Shown here: one piece after another, positions 42,463 to 50,953 of the stretch
Position numbering within the stretch: position 1 is the first letter of the stretch
Layout of the letters: each line of letters begins with the position of its first letter
Assembly: GCF_003131185.1 (NCBI RefSeq)
Contig: NZ_QFFU01000026.1
Span: 1 to 64,000 of the forward strand
Reading direction: 5' to 3'
Source: Pseudomonas ovata
GTDB lineage: Bacteria > Pseudomonadota > Gammaproteobacteria > Pseudomonadales > Pseudomonadaceae
Length of the DNA stretch: 64,000 nt
Made by a program: the position numbers and the translations under genes
The notes under the pieces: model-generated
Seen by the model: only the letters and a program-made list of their open reading frames with translations
Database searches by the model: none
What the model was told of the DNA's origin: nothing

Positions 42463-42487
42463 GCGCCGCCCTTGAGGCGGCGCTTTT
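42463..42487 (+). terminator. Rho-independent terminator after rdgC
   Basis: GCGCCGCC (42463-42470) pairs with GGCGGCGC (42476-42483) across CTTGA and is followed by TTTTC. Confidence 0.9.
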
Positions 42488-42520
42488 CATTGAACAAGAA
42501 CATAAGAAAAGGAAAGGGCC

Positions 42521-43483
42521 ATGCGTGCACTGGCAGCCTTGAGTCGTTTTGTCGGCAACACCTTTGCGTATTGGGTCTTGCTGTTTGCGGTACTGGCGTT
42601 CCTGTTCCCACAGGTGTTCATTGGCCTGAAGGGCTGGATCGTGCCGTTGCTGGGCCTGGTCATGTTCGGCATGGGTCTGACCCTCAAGGTCGAGGACTTT
42701 TCCGAGGTCGCCCGCCATCCGTGGCGCGTGGCCCTGGGGGTGGCCGCACAGTTCGTGATCATGCCCAGCGTCGCCTGGCTGTTGTGCCAGGTCTTTGCCC
42801 TGCCGCCGGAAATTGCGGTCGGTGTGATTCTGGTCGGCTGCTGCCCGAGCGGCACCTCGTCCAATGTCATGACCTGGCTGGCCAAGGGTGACCTGGCGCT
42901 GGCCGTGGCGATTTCCTCGGTCACCACCCTGCTCGCCCCGCTGCTGACCCCGGCCCTGATCTGGTTTTTGGCTTCGGCCTGGTTGCCGGTGTCGTTCGGC
43001 GACATGTTCCTGTCGATCGTGCAGATGGTGATTCTGCCGATCGTGCTGGGCGTGGTTGTCCAGCGCTTGCTGGGCGCACGGGTCAGTTATGCCGTGCAGG
43101 TGCTGCCGCTGGTGTCGGTGGTCAGTATCGTGCTGATCGTCTGCGCCGTGGTCGCCGCCAGCCAGGCGAAGATTGCCGAGTCGGGCCTGCTGATCATGGC
43201 ACTGGTCATCCTGCACAACAGCTTCGGCTACCTGCTGGGGTATTTCACCGGCAAACTGTTCAAGCTGCCCCTGCCACAACGCAAGTCGCTGTCGCTGGAA
43301 GTCGGCATGCAGAACTCCGGCCTGGGCGCCGCGTTGGCCGCAGCGCACTTCTCGCCACTGGCGGCGGTGCCCAGCGCGCTGTTCAGCGTCTGGCACAATA
43401 TTTCCGGCGCCTTGCTGTCGACGTACTTCCGCAAAATGCCGGATGAACAAGCGCCAACCGGGACGCTTGATTCGAAAGCATAA
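42521..43483 (+). CDS. Bile acid:sodium symporter (BASS) family transporter
   Basis: A 320-residue inner-membrane protein with about nine to ten hydrophobic segments. Family hallmarks are MFGMGLTLKVEDFSEVARHPW near residues 47-67, LVGCCPSGTSSNVMTWLAKGDLALAVAISSVTTLLAP (sodium site region, cited in part) and SLEVGMQNSGLGAALA near residue 262. Bacterial members move organic anions such as pantoate with sodium; the substrate is not evident. It has its own GGAAAGG ribosome-binding site and a hairpin after it. Confidence 0.9.
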   Translation: MRALAALSRFVGNTFAYWVLLFAVLAFLFPQVFIGLKGWIVPLLGLVMFGMGLTLKVEDFSEVARHPWRVALGVAAQFVIMPSVAWLLCQVFALPPEIAVGVILVGCCPSGTSSNVMTWLAKGDLALAVAISSVTTLLAPLLTPALIWFLASAWLPVSFGDMFLSIVQMVILPIVLGVVVQRLLGARVSYAVQVLPLVSVVSIVLIVCAVVAASQAKIAESGLLIMALVILHNSFGYLLGYFTGKLFKLPLPQRKSLSLEVGMQNSGLGAALAAAHFSPLAAVPSALFSVWHNISGALLSTYFRKMPDEQAPTGTLDSKA

Positions 43484-43498
43484 AAACGTGAAACGAGC

Positions 43499-43535
43499 CG
43501 TGAGTGACCCGGTTTGAAAAGCCGGCTCACTCACG
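43499..43535 (+). terminator. Hairpin after the BASS transporter gene
   Basis: Fourteen-base arms 43499-43512 and 43522-43535 pair with one mismatch. Only a weak T-rich tail (CTGTTTG) follows, so termination is probable but not certain. Confidence 0.65.
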
Positions 43536-43669
43536 CTGTTTGCTACGCCCCCACCCAATCAGCAGTTGCCTGGCAGGCAGCGCTTGCCTATGATTGCGAA
43601 AGCTACCTATCGGTAGGTTGTGCAAATTTCAACCTATTGCTCGCATGAATTCCTGGCAGGCTGAACCTC
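43536..43669 (+). promoter_or_regulatory. Upstream region of tyrS
   Basis: Contains the near-palindrome ACCTATCGGTAGGT (43605-43618), with five-base arms ACCTA/TAGGT, followed by an AT-rich tract. No T-box applies in this group. Promoter boxes were not assigned. Confidence 0.35.
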
Positions 43670-44893
43670 ATGACATCTGACATCCTCGATACCCTGCAAC
43701 AGCGCGGCTTCATTCATCAAGCCACCGATCTTGAAGGCCTGCGCCAGCACCTGTCCCAGGCGCCGCGTACGATCTACCTGGGTTTCGATGCCACCGCCGA
43801 CAGCCTGCATGTCGGCCATTTGCAGGGCCTGATGCTGATGCGCTGGCTGCAGAAGGCCGGACACCGGCCGGTGATGCTGATCGGCGGCGCGACCACCCGC
43901 ATCGGTGACCCGAGCTTTCGCGATGAGAGCCGCCCGCTGCTGTCGCAGGCACAGATCGACGCCAATATCGCCGGTATCTGCGCCACCTTCGCCCGTTACG
44001 TGGTGCTGGGTGACGGCGCAGGGCGGGTGGTCGATAACGCCCAGTGGCTCGACGGCATTGGCTATCTGCAGTTTCTCAGCGAGGTGGGGCGTTACTTTTC
44101 GATCAATCGCCTGTTGACCTTCGATGCCGTGCGCCAGCGCCTGGATCGCGAGCATTCGCTGTCATTCCTGGAGTTCGGCTACACCCTGCTGCAGGCCCAT
44201 GACTTCACCGAGCTGGCGCGGCGCGTCGACTGCACGGTGCAGTTGGGCGGCGCCGACCAGTGGGCCAATATCATCAATGGCGTGGAGCTGGGGCGGCGGC
44301 GTGACAGCCGTGAACTGTTCGGCCTGACCATGCCGCTGCTGGCCACCAGCGATGGCAAGAAGATGGGCAAGTCGCTGAACGGTGCGGTGTGGCTGGCCGG
44401 CGAGCGGCTCACGCCGTTCGATTTCTGGCAGTTCTGGCGCAACTGCGACGACCGCGATGTGGCGCGCTTTCTCAAGCTGTTTACCGAACTGCCCCTGACA
44501 GAGATCGAGCACCTCACAGCCGAGGGTGGCGCGGCGCTCAACCAGGCCAAGATCGTGCTGGCCAACCAGGTCACGGCCCTGGCCCATGGCGAGGCAGCGG
44601 CCGAGCAGGCCTGTCAGGCGGCGCAGGCCATCTTCAGCGAGTACAGCCTGGCTGATCTGCCGAAGATTCCGGTGAGCCGTGAAGCCTTGCAGGCTGGCGT
44701 ATCGGTGGCCGCCCTGCTGGTCGAAGCCGGGCTGGAGCCGTCGCTCAGTGCTGTGCGTCGGCTGGCCAAGGGTGGCGGCCTGCGCCTGAACGGCGAGCGG
44801 CTGGATGACCCGGACCTGCCACTGGACCCCGACGGATCACAGTGGCAAGTCAGCCTGGGCAAGAAGCGCCATGTGTCAATCGTGCGGGCGTGA
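43670..44893 (+). CDS. tyrS: Tyrosyl-tRNA synthetase
   Basis: A 407-residue class I synthetase that charges tRNA-Tyr. The HIGH-type motif is HVGHLQGLMLM near residues 47-57, tyrosine-binding segments are YLGFDATADSLH and FGYTLLQAHDF, QLGGADQWANI is intact, and the KMSKS loop reads KKMGKS. A C-terminal S4 RNA-binding domain (AVRRLAKGGGLRLNGERLDD) is present. Pseudomonads often carry two such enzymes; this form (HVGH, KMGKS) and its position beside a BASS transporter cannot be assigned to TyrS or TyrZ without comparison. It converges with the MFS/acyltransferase gene, only six bases apart. Confidence 0.92.
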   Translation: MTSDILDTLQQRGFIHQATDLEGLRQHLSQAPRTIYLGFDATADSLHVGHLQGLMLMRWLQKAGHRPVMLIGGATTRIGDPSFRDESRPLLSQAQIDANIAGICATFARYVVLGDGAGRVVDNAQWLDGIGYLQFLSEVGRYFSINRLLTFDAVRQRLDREHSLSFLEFGYTLLQAHDFTELARRVDCTVQLGGADQWANIINGVELGRRRDSRELFGLTMPLLATSDGKKMGKSLNGAVWLAGERLTPFDFWQFWRNCDDRDVARFLKLFTELPLTEIEHLTAEGGAALNQAKIVLANQVTALAHGEAAAEQACQAAQAIFSEYSLADLPKIPVSREALQAGVSVAALLVEAGLEPSLSAVRRLAKGGGLRLNGERLDDPDLPLDPDGSQWQVSLGKKRHVSIVRA

Positions 44894-44899
44894 CACGCC

Positions 44900-46774
44900 T
44901 CAGCGCTGGTCGCCGCGCAGCCGCTTGACGTGTTCGCGCACATCCACAGGCTTGGCCAGGTCGGCGGTGATCGGCGCACCGGCGACCAGCACCACCCGCG
45001 ACCACAGACGGCGCAGCAGGCCCTTGTCCGGGTCGCGGCTGAAGAAGCTGCCCCACAGCCCCTGCAAGGCCATAGGGATCACCGGCACCGGGGTTTCTTC
45101 GAGGATGCGGCTCATGCCGGCCTTGAAGCCGCTGATCTCGCCGTCAGTGGTCAGCTTGCCCTCGGGGAAGATGCACACCAGTTCGCCATCGGCCAGGTAG
45201 CGGGCAATGCGCTTGAAGGACTGCTCGTAGATGTCCATGTCTTCATTGCGCCCGGCGATCGGGATGGTGCCGGCGGTGCGAAAAATGAAGTTGAGCACCG
45301 GCAGGCGGTAGATCTTGTAGTACATGACGAAACGGATCGGCCGGCGCACGGCCCCGGCGATCAGCAACGCGTCGACGAACGACACGTGGTTGCACACCAG
45401 CAAGGCCGCGCCCTCGTCCGGAATCTGCTCAAGGTCACGGTGCTCGACCCGGTACATGGAATGGCCGAGCAGCCAGATCATGAAGCGCATGGTGAACTCG
45501 GGCACGATGCTGAAGATATAGACGTTGACAGCAATGTTCATCAGCGATACCACCAGGAACAGCTCGGGAATCGACAGCCCGGCCACACTCAGCAGCAGGA
45601 TCGACACCAGCGCCGAGACCACCATGAACAGCGCATTGAGAATGTTATTGGCGGCAATGACCCGCGAGCGCTCCTTTTCGGCAGTGCGCGACTGGATCAG
45701 TGCGTACAGCGGCACGATGTAGAAGCCACCAAAGATGCCGATGCCCAGAATGTCCAGCAGCACCCAGCGGCCCGGCCACTGGGCGAGGATATCGCGCCAG
45801 CTATTGATGGTTTCAGACTGGACCAGATGCCCGGAGTGCCACCACAGCAGCAGGCCGAACACGGTCATGCCGAACGAGCCGAACGGCACCAGGCCGATCT
45901 CGACCTTGTGCCCGGACAAGCGCTCGCACAGCAGCGAACCCAGGGCGATGCCGATGGAGAACACCGTCAGAATCAGGGTAACGACGGTCTCGTCGCCGAA
46001 CATCAGGTCCTTGGCGTAAGTCGGGATCTGCGTGAGGTAAATGGCGCCGACGAACCAGAACCACGAGTTGCCGACGATCGAACGCGACACCGCCGGCGTC
46101 TGGCTCAAGCCCAGGCGCAGGGTGGCCCAGGACTGGCTGAAAATATTCCAGTTCAGGACCAGCCCCGGGGTAGCGGCGGCGGCGCGGGGAATACCCCAGC
46201 TGGCGGCAAAGCCCAGGCAGGCGACCAGCACGATGGCCCCGGAGACGACCCAGGCGTAATGGGTGAACGACAGCATGACGCCGGCACTGATGGTCCCGGC
46301 CAGGATCGCCAGGAAGGTGCCCATCTCGACCAGGCCGTTACCGCCGACCAGTTCGTTTTCACGCAAATGCTGGGGCAGGATCGAATACTTCACCGGCCCG
46401 AACAACGCCGAATGAGTGCCCATGGCGAACAGGGTCAGCAACAGCATCCACAGGTGATTGAACAGAAAGCCCATCGCCCCCACCGCCATGATCAGGATCT
46501 CGGCCAGCTTGATCACGCGGATCAGCGCATCCTTGGGGTACTTCTCGCCCAGTTGCCCGGCCAGTGCCGAAAACAGAAAGAACGGCAGGATGAACAACAA
46601 GGCGCACAGGTTGACGTACACCGACTGGTCGCCCTGGATCCCGAGCTTGTAGAGGATGGCCAGGATCAACGCTTGCTTGAACACGTTATCGTTGAAGGCC
46701 CCCAGCGACTGGGTGATGAAAAACGGCAAGAAGCGCCGCTTTTTAAGGAGGGAAAACTGTGACTGCTGGCTCAT
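44900..46774 (-). CDS. MFS transporter fused to PlsC-type acyltransferase
   Basis: A 624-residue fusion. Residues 1 to ~400 form a 12-helix major facilitator (LPFFITQSLGAFNDNVFKQALILAIL, LplT-like lysophospholipid flippase). Residues ~425-624 form a 1-acyl-glycerol-3-phosphate acyltransferase with the NHVSFVDALLI motif (HX4D) and FPEGKLTTDG. The arrangement equals the N-terminal two parts of the LplT-Aas system without the AMP-ligase domain, so recycling of lysophospholipids is likely. ATG 46774 (MSQQSQFSLLKKRRFLPFFITQS) has AGGAC upstream; the frame extends to 46813. Confidence 0.9.
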   Translation of the reverse strand: MSQQSQFSLLKKRRFLPFFITQSLGAFNDNVFKQALILAILYKLGIQGDQSVYVNLCALLFILPFFLFSALAGQLGEKYPKDALIRVIKLAEILIMAVGAMGFLFNHLWMLLLTLFAMGTHSALFGPVKYSILPQHLRENELVGGNGLVEMGTFLAILAGTISAGVMLSFTHYAWVVSGAIVLVACLGFAASWGIPRAAAATPGLVLNWNIFSQSWATLRLGLSQTPAVSRSIVGNSWFWFVGAIYLTQIPTYAKDLMFGDETVVTLILTVFSIGIALGSLLCERLSGHKVEIGLVPFGSFGMTVFGLLLWWHSGHLVQSETINSWRDILAQWPGRWVLLDILGIGIFGGFYIVPLYALIQSRTAEKERSRVIAANNILNALFMVVSALVSILLLSVAGLSIPELFLVVSLMNIAVNVYIFSIVPEFTMRFMIWLLGHSMYRVEHRDLEQIPDEGAALLVCNHVSFVDALLIAGAVRRPIRFVMYYKIYRLPVLNFIFRTAGTIPIAGRNEDMDIYEQSFKRIARYLADGELVCIFPEGKLTTDGEISGFKAGMSRILEETPVPVIPMALQGLWGSFFSRDPDKGLLRRLWSRVVLVAGAPITADLAKPVDVREHVKRLRGDQR

Positions 46775-46940
46775 CGTCCGTGTCCTGAATGGCATTGACG
46801 GATTGAAGATCAAGGCTCAATCCGAGGCACATTGAAGACGCTGGGCGCCGGAATGTCGATAGGGCATTTCCAAAAGTGCACGCCGGTACCGCAGGACTAA
46901 TACCGATCAGCCAAAATGAATTTCGTCGAATGCCAAACAG

Positions 46941-47045
46941 GTGGGAGGACGCTCTGCTCCGGGCGGCGATCCGACGATGAAGCCAGCAAGGCCCATACAC
47001 CTGCTGCGCTTGTACCGCCGCATTCGCCGGCAAGCCGCCTCCCAC
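46941..47045. repeat. REPIN-like unit A, GTGGGAGG family
   Basis: Begins GTGGGAGGACGCTCTGCTCC and ends GGCAAGCCGCCTCCCAC, the inverted counterpart. Unit B at 47087-47179 repeats the inner motif GTACCGCCGCATTCGCCGGCA almost exactly. Distinct family from the GTAGGAGCGCG repeats. Confidence 0.85.
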
Positions 47046-47086
47046 AGTCCGGTGTCAGGCACGAGACCTTGGGCGACATCAATCCG

Positions 47087-47179
47087 GTGGGAGGGGGCTT
47101 TGCCCGCGAAAGGGCCAGCAGGGACAACACATCTGCTGCACTTGTACCACCGCATTCGCCAGCAGAGCTTGCCGCCCAC
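47087..47179. repeat. REPIN-like unit B, GTGGGAGG family
   Basis: Begins GTGGGAGGGGGCTTTGCCCGCGA and ends with CTTGCCGCCCAC, with inner GTACCACCGCATTCGCCAGCA. Tandem to unit A and in the same orientation. The pair fills the ~500-bp gap between the acyltransferase and sensor-kinase genes, which otherwise shows nothing clear. Confidence 0.85.
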
Positions 47180-47278
47180 AGGTCCGCGTCGAGGCTTGAC
47201 TGATCGGCATTAGTCCTACAGAGACGAATCCTGCGCGGCATGCGAGACTGCCGCTTTTGATTCTTCATGGAATACAGC

Positions 47279-50200
47279 ATGTCGTTGTCCAGCGGGCTGA
47301 TCGCCGTCGTTGCTCTTTGTTATATGGCGTTCATGTTTGCGATTGCCTTTTATGGCGATCGCCACAGCAATTCGCTGCGCCCGGCACAACGGGCCTGGGT
47401 CTACAGCCTGTCGCTGGCGGTGTACTGCACCAGCTGGACGTTTTTCGGCGCAGTGGGCCAGGCAGCCGAACAGTTATGGTCGTTCCTGCCCATCTACCTG
47501 GGGCCCATTGTGCTGATGGTGCTGGCACCGCGCGTGCTGCAGAAGATGGTGCTGATCAGCAAGCAGGAGAACATCACCTCGATTGCCGACTTCATTGCCG
47601 CCCGCTACGGCAAGTCGCAATCGCTGGCGGTGATGGTCGCAGTCATCTGCCTGGTCGGCATGCTGCCGTACATTGCCCTGCAGCTCAAAGGCATCGTGCT
47701 GGGCGTGAATATCCTGATCGGCGCCGGAGCCGATTCGACCGGCACCCGCGCCCAGGACACCGCGCTGGTGGTGTCGCTGATCCTGGCGCTGTTTACCATC
47801 GTGTTCGGGGCGCGCAACCTGGATGTCACCGAGCACCACCGGGGCATGGTGCTGGCGATTGCCTTCGAGGCGGTGATCAAGCTGCTGGCGTTCATCGCGG
47901 TGGGTGTGTTCGTCACCTTTGGCCTGTACGACGGCTTTGGCGACCTGCTGAACCAGGCCCGCCAGGCCCCGCGCCTGGAGCAGTACTGGCAGGAAACCGT
48001 CAACTGGCCGTCGATGATCGTGCAGACCAGCGTGGCAATGATGGCCATCGTCTGCCTGCCCCGGCAGTTCCACGTCACGGTGGTGGAAAATATCGAGCCG
48101 CGCGACCTGAACCTGGCCAAGTGGGTCTTCCCCATCTACCTGGCCCTGGCCGCCCTGTTCGTGATCCCGATTGCCCTGGCCGGGCAGATGATGCTGCCGG
48201 CCTCGGTGCTGCCTGACTCCTTTGTCATCAGCCTGCCCCTGGGCCATGCTCACCCGGCGCTGGCGCTGCTGGCGTTCATTGGTGGCGCCTCGGCGGCCAC
48301 CGGCATGGTCATCGTGGCCAGCGTGGCGCTGTCGACCATGGTCTCCAACGACATGCTGTTGCCCTGGCTGCTGCGACGCAAGAATACCGAACGGCCGTTC
48401 GAGGCATTCCGTCACTGGATGCTCACCGTGCGCCGGGTCAGCATCGTGGTGATCCTGCTGCTGGCGTATGTCAGCTACCGCCTGCTGGGCTCTACCGCGA
48501 GCCTGGCCACCATTGGCCAGATCGCCTTTGCCGCCATCACCCAGCTGGCGCCGGCGATGTTCGGCGCCCTGTACTGGAAGCAGGCCAACCGCCGTGGCGT
48601 GTTCGCCGGCCTGGCCACCGGTATTTTCCTGTGGTTCTACACCCTGGTGCTGCCGGTGGCGGCGCATGGCATGGGCTGGCCGCTGGAAAGCTTCCCGCTG
48701 CTGGCCTGGCTGCACAGCAACCCGTTCGACCTGCCGATCAGCCCACTGACCCAAGGCGTGGTGCTGTCGATGGCCGGCAACTGCACGCTGTTTGCCTGGG
48801 TCTCGATCCTGTCGCGTACCCGTGTGACCGAACACTGGCAGGCCGGGCGCTTCATCGGCCAGCAGACCCACGCCTTGTCCGGCAACCGCTCGTTGCTGGC
48901 GGTACAAGTCGATGACCTGCTGCACCTGGCGGCACGTTTTGTCGGGGAAGACCGCGCCAGCAAGAGCTTCATTCGCTTTGCCTACAGCCAGGGCAAGGAC
49001 TTCAACGCCAGCCAGAATGCCAACGGCGAATGGATTGCCCACACCGAGCGCCTGCTGGCTGGTGTGCTGGGCAGTTCGTCGGCCCGCGCCGTGGTCAAGG
49101 CCGCCATCGAAGGCCGCGAAATGCAGCTCGACGATGTGGTGCGCATCGCCGACGAAGCCTCTGAGGTACTGGAGTTCAACCGTGCCCTGCTGCAGGGCGC
49201 CATCGAGAACATCACCCAGGGCATCAGCGTGGTCGACCAGTCGCTGCGGCTGGTGGCCTGGAACCGGCGTTACCTGGAACTGTTCGACTACCCCGAGGGC
49301 CTGATCGGTGTCGGCCGGCCGATTGCCGACATCATTCGCTTCAATGCCGAGCGCGGGCTGTGCGGACCGGGCGAGGCCGAAGTGCATGTGGCGCGGCGCC
49401 TGCACTGGATGCGCCAGGGCCGTGCCCACACCTCCGAGCGCCTGTTTCCCAACGGCCAGGTGATCGAACTGATCGGCAACCCGATGCCCGGCGGCGGCTT
49501 TGTCATGAGTTTCACCGACATCACCGCCTTCCGCGAAGCCGAACGTGCGCTCAAGGGCGTCAATGAACGCCTTGAGCAACGGGTGGCCGAGCGCACCCAC
49601 GAGCTGTCGCAGCTCAACCAGGCGCTGGGCGAGGCCAAGGCCCATGCCGAATCGGCCAACGAGTCCAAGACCCGTTTCCTCACTGCAGTCAGCCACGACC
49701 TGATGCAGCCGCTCAACGCCGCGCGATTGTTTTCTGCGGCCTTGTCGCACCAACAGGAAGGCGTTTCCAGCGACGTCCGGCAACTGGTGCAGCACCTTGA
49801 CAGCTCGTTGCGCTCGGCCGAAGACCTGATCAGCGATTTGCTCGATATCTCACGCCTGGAGAACGGCAAGATTACCCCGGAACGCCAGCCGTTCGTGCTC
49901 GACAGCCTGTTCGATGCCCTGGGCGCCGAGTTCACCGCCCTGGCCCGTGAACAGAACCTTGAATTTCGCGTGCGTGGCAGTGCCTTGCGCATCGACAGCG
50001 ACCACAAGCTGCTGCGCCGGGTGCTGCAGAACTTCCTGACCAATGCCTTTCGCTATGCCAAGGGCCCGGTGCTGCTGGGCGCCCGGCGCCGTGGTCGCTA
50101 CCTGAGCCTAGAAGTCTGGGACCGCGGCCCCGGCATCCCGGAAAACAAGCGTCTGGAGATTTTCGAGGAGTTCAAGCGCCTGGACAGCCATCAGACCCGC

Positions 50201-50752
50201 GCCGCCAAAGGCCTGGGGCTGGGGCTGGCGATTGCCGACGGCCTCTGTCGGGTGCTGGAGCACCCGTTGCAAGTACGCTCATGGCCCGGTAGTGGCAGTG
50301 TGTTCAGTGTGCAGGTGCCCTTGGCCGAGGCGGGTTCAAAGCCTCTGCCCGCCCCGGTCGAAACCGCCAGCCAGCCACTCAATGGCGCCCAGGTGCTGTG
50401 TGTCGATAACGAAGACAGCATCCTGATCGGCATGAACAGCCTGCTCAGCCGCTGGGGCTGTCAGGTCTGGACCGCGCGCAACCTGCGCGAATGCCAGGCC
50501 CTGCTCGACAGCGGCGTGCGCCCGCAACTGGCGCTGGTGGACTACCACCTGGACGCAGGCGAAACCGGCACCGAACTGATGGCCTGGTTGCGCACCCGCC
50601 TGGGCGAGCCGATACCCGGCGTGCTGATCAGCGCCGACGGCCGCCAGGAACTGATCGCCCAGGTCCACGCCGCCGGGCTCGACTACCTGCCCAAGCCGGT
50701 CAAGCCGGCGGCCTTGCGCGCGCTGCTGAGCCGGCATCTGAGCCTGAACTGA
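47279..50752 (+). CDS. Hybrid sensor histidine kinase with sodium/solute symporter domain
   Basis: An ~1157-residue membrane sensor. Residues to ~500 form an SSS-family transporter-like module of about 13 helices (AIAFYGDRHSNS, then YTSWTFFGAVGQAAEQ-type segment). A PAS-type domain (about 640-770, VVDQSLRLVAWNRRYLELFDYP) and a coiled coil precede HisKA (FLTAVSHDLMQPLNAARLF, phospho-His), HATPase (NFLTNAFRYAKG, GLGLGLAIADGL) and a C-terminal receiver (ALVDYHLDAGETG, phospho-Asp). The layout matches pseudomonad NahK/CbrA-like kinases. ATG 47279 (MSLSSGLIAVV) is preferred; ATG 47267 is in frame. No cognate regulator is adjacent. The symporter part could sense or transport its ligand. Confidence 0.9.
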   Translation: MSLSSGLIAVVALCYMAFMFAIAFYGDRHSNSLRPAQRAWVYSLSLAVYCTSWTFFGAVGQAAEQLWSFLPIYLGPIVLMVLAPRVLQKMVLISKQENITSIADFIAARYGKSQSLAVMVAVICLVGMLPYIALQLKGIVLGVNILIGAGADSTGTRAQDTALVVSLILALFTIVFGARNLDVTEHHRGMVLAIAFEAVIKLLAFIAVGVFVTFGLYDGFGDLLNQARQAPRLEQYWQETVNWPSMIVQTSVAMMAIVCLPRQFHVTVVENIEPRDLNLAKWVFPIYLALAALFVIPIALAGQMMLPASVLPDSFVISLPLGHAHPALALLAFIGGASAATGMVIVASVALSTMVSNDMLLPWLLRRKNTERPFEAFRHWMLTVRRVSIVVILLLAYVSYRLLGSTASLATIGQIAFAAITQLAPAMFGALYWKQANRRGVFAGLATGIFLWFYTLVLPVAAHGMGWPLESFPLLAWLHSNPFDLPISPLTQGVVLSMAGNCTLFAWVSILSRTRVTEHWQAGRFIGQQTHALSGNRSLLAVQVDDLLHLAARFVGEDRASKSFIRFAYSQGKDFNASQNANGEWIAHTERLLAGVLGSSSARAVVKAAIEGREMQLDDVVRIADEASEVLEFNRALLQGAIENITQGISVVDQSLRLVAWNRRYLELFDYPEGLIGVGRPIADIIRFNAERGLCGPGEAEVHVARRLHWMRQGRAHTSERLFPNGQVIELIGNPMPGGGFVMSFTDITAFREAERALKGVNERLEQRVAERTHELSQLNQALGEAKAHAESANESKTRFLTAVSHDLMQPLNAARLFSAALSHQQEGVSSDVRQLVQHLDSSLRSAEDLISDLLDISRLENGKITPERQPFVLDSLFDALGAEFTALAREQNLEFRVRGSALRIDSDHKLLRRVLQNFLTNAFRYAKGPVLLGARRRGRYLSLEVWDRGPGIPENKRLEIFEEFKRLDSHQTRAAKGLGLGLAIADGLCRVLEHPLQVRSWPGSGSVFSVQVPLAEAGSKPLPAPVETASQPLNGAQVLCVDNEDSILIGMNSLLSRWGCQVWTARNLRECQALLDSGVRPQLALVDYHLDAGETGTELMAWLRTRLGEPIPGVLISADGRQELIAQVHAAGLDYLPKPVKPAALRALLSRHLSLN

Positions 50753-50766
50753 TATTCCCGTCCTTT

Positions 50767-50918
50767 GTAGGAGCGCGCTTGCCCGCGACCGAGTGCGTCA
50801 GCAGTCGTAAATTTGTCGAGACGGCACAAATCATGACTGCGAACGCATTCAGAATTGGCGAAACGCCACAATTTTACGACTGCTAACGCAGCCGGTCGCG
50901 GGCAGAGCGCGCTCCTAC
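50767..50918. repeat. REPIN, GTAGGAGCGCG family, copy 2
   Basis: Starts GTAGGAGCGCGCTTGCCCGCGACC and ends GCGGGCAGAGCGCGCTCCTAC. The inner part carries CAGTCGTAAATTTG and its counterpart TTTTACGACTGCTAACGCAGCC, forming a long cruciform. It lies 14 bp after the sensor-kinase stop codon. Confidence 0.9.
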
Positions 50919-50953
50919 AAGCGGTGGATTTTATATTCAATAAATCAGGGGCT

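Noticed and set aside
44930..46762. A 610-codon plus-strand frame opposite the MFS/acyltransferase gene
   Set aside because: Composition is typical of antisense shadows (Gln, His, Arg-rich) and the minus strand encodes transmembrane and PlsC motifs.
47474..49795. A 773-codon open frame on the minus strand within the sensor-kinase gene
   Set aside because: It is rich in His, Gln, Gly and Arg with no recognisable domain, as expected for a mirror frame of GC-rich coding DNA; the plus-strand frame has clear transporter and kinase domains.
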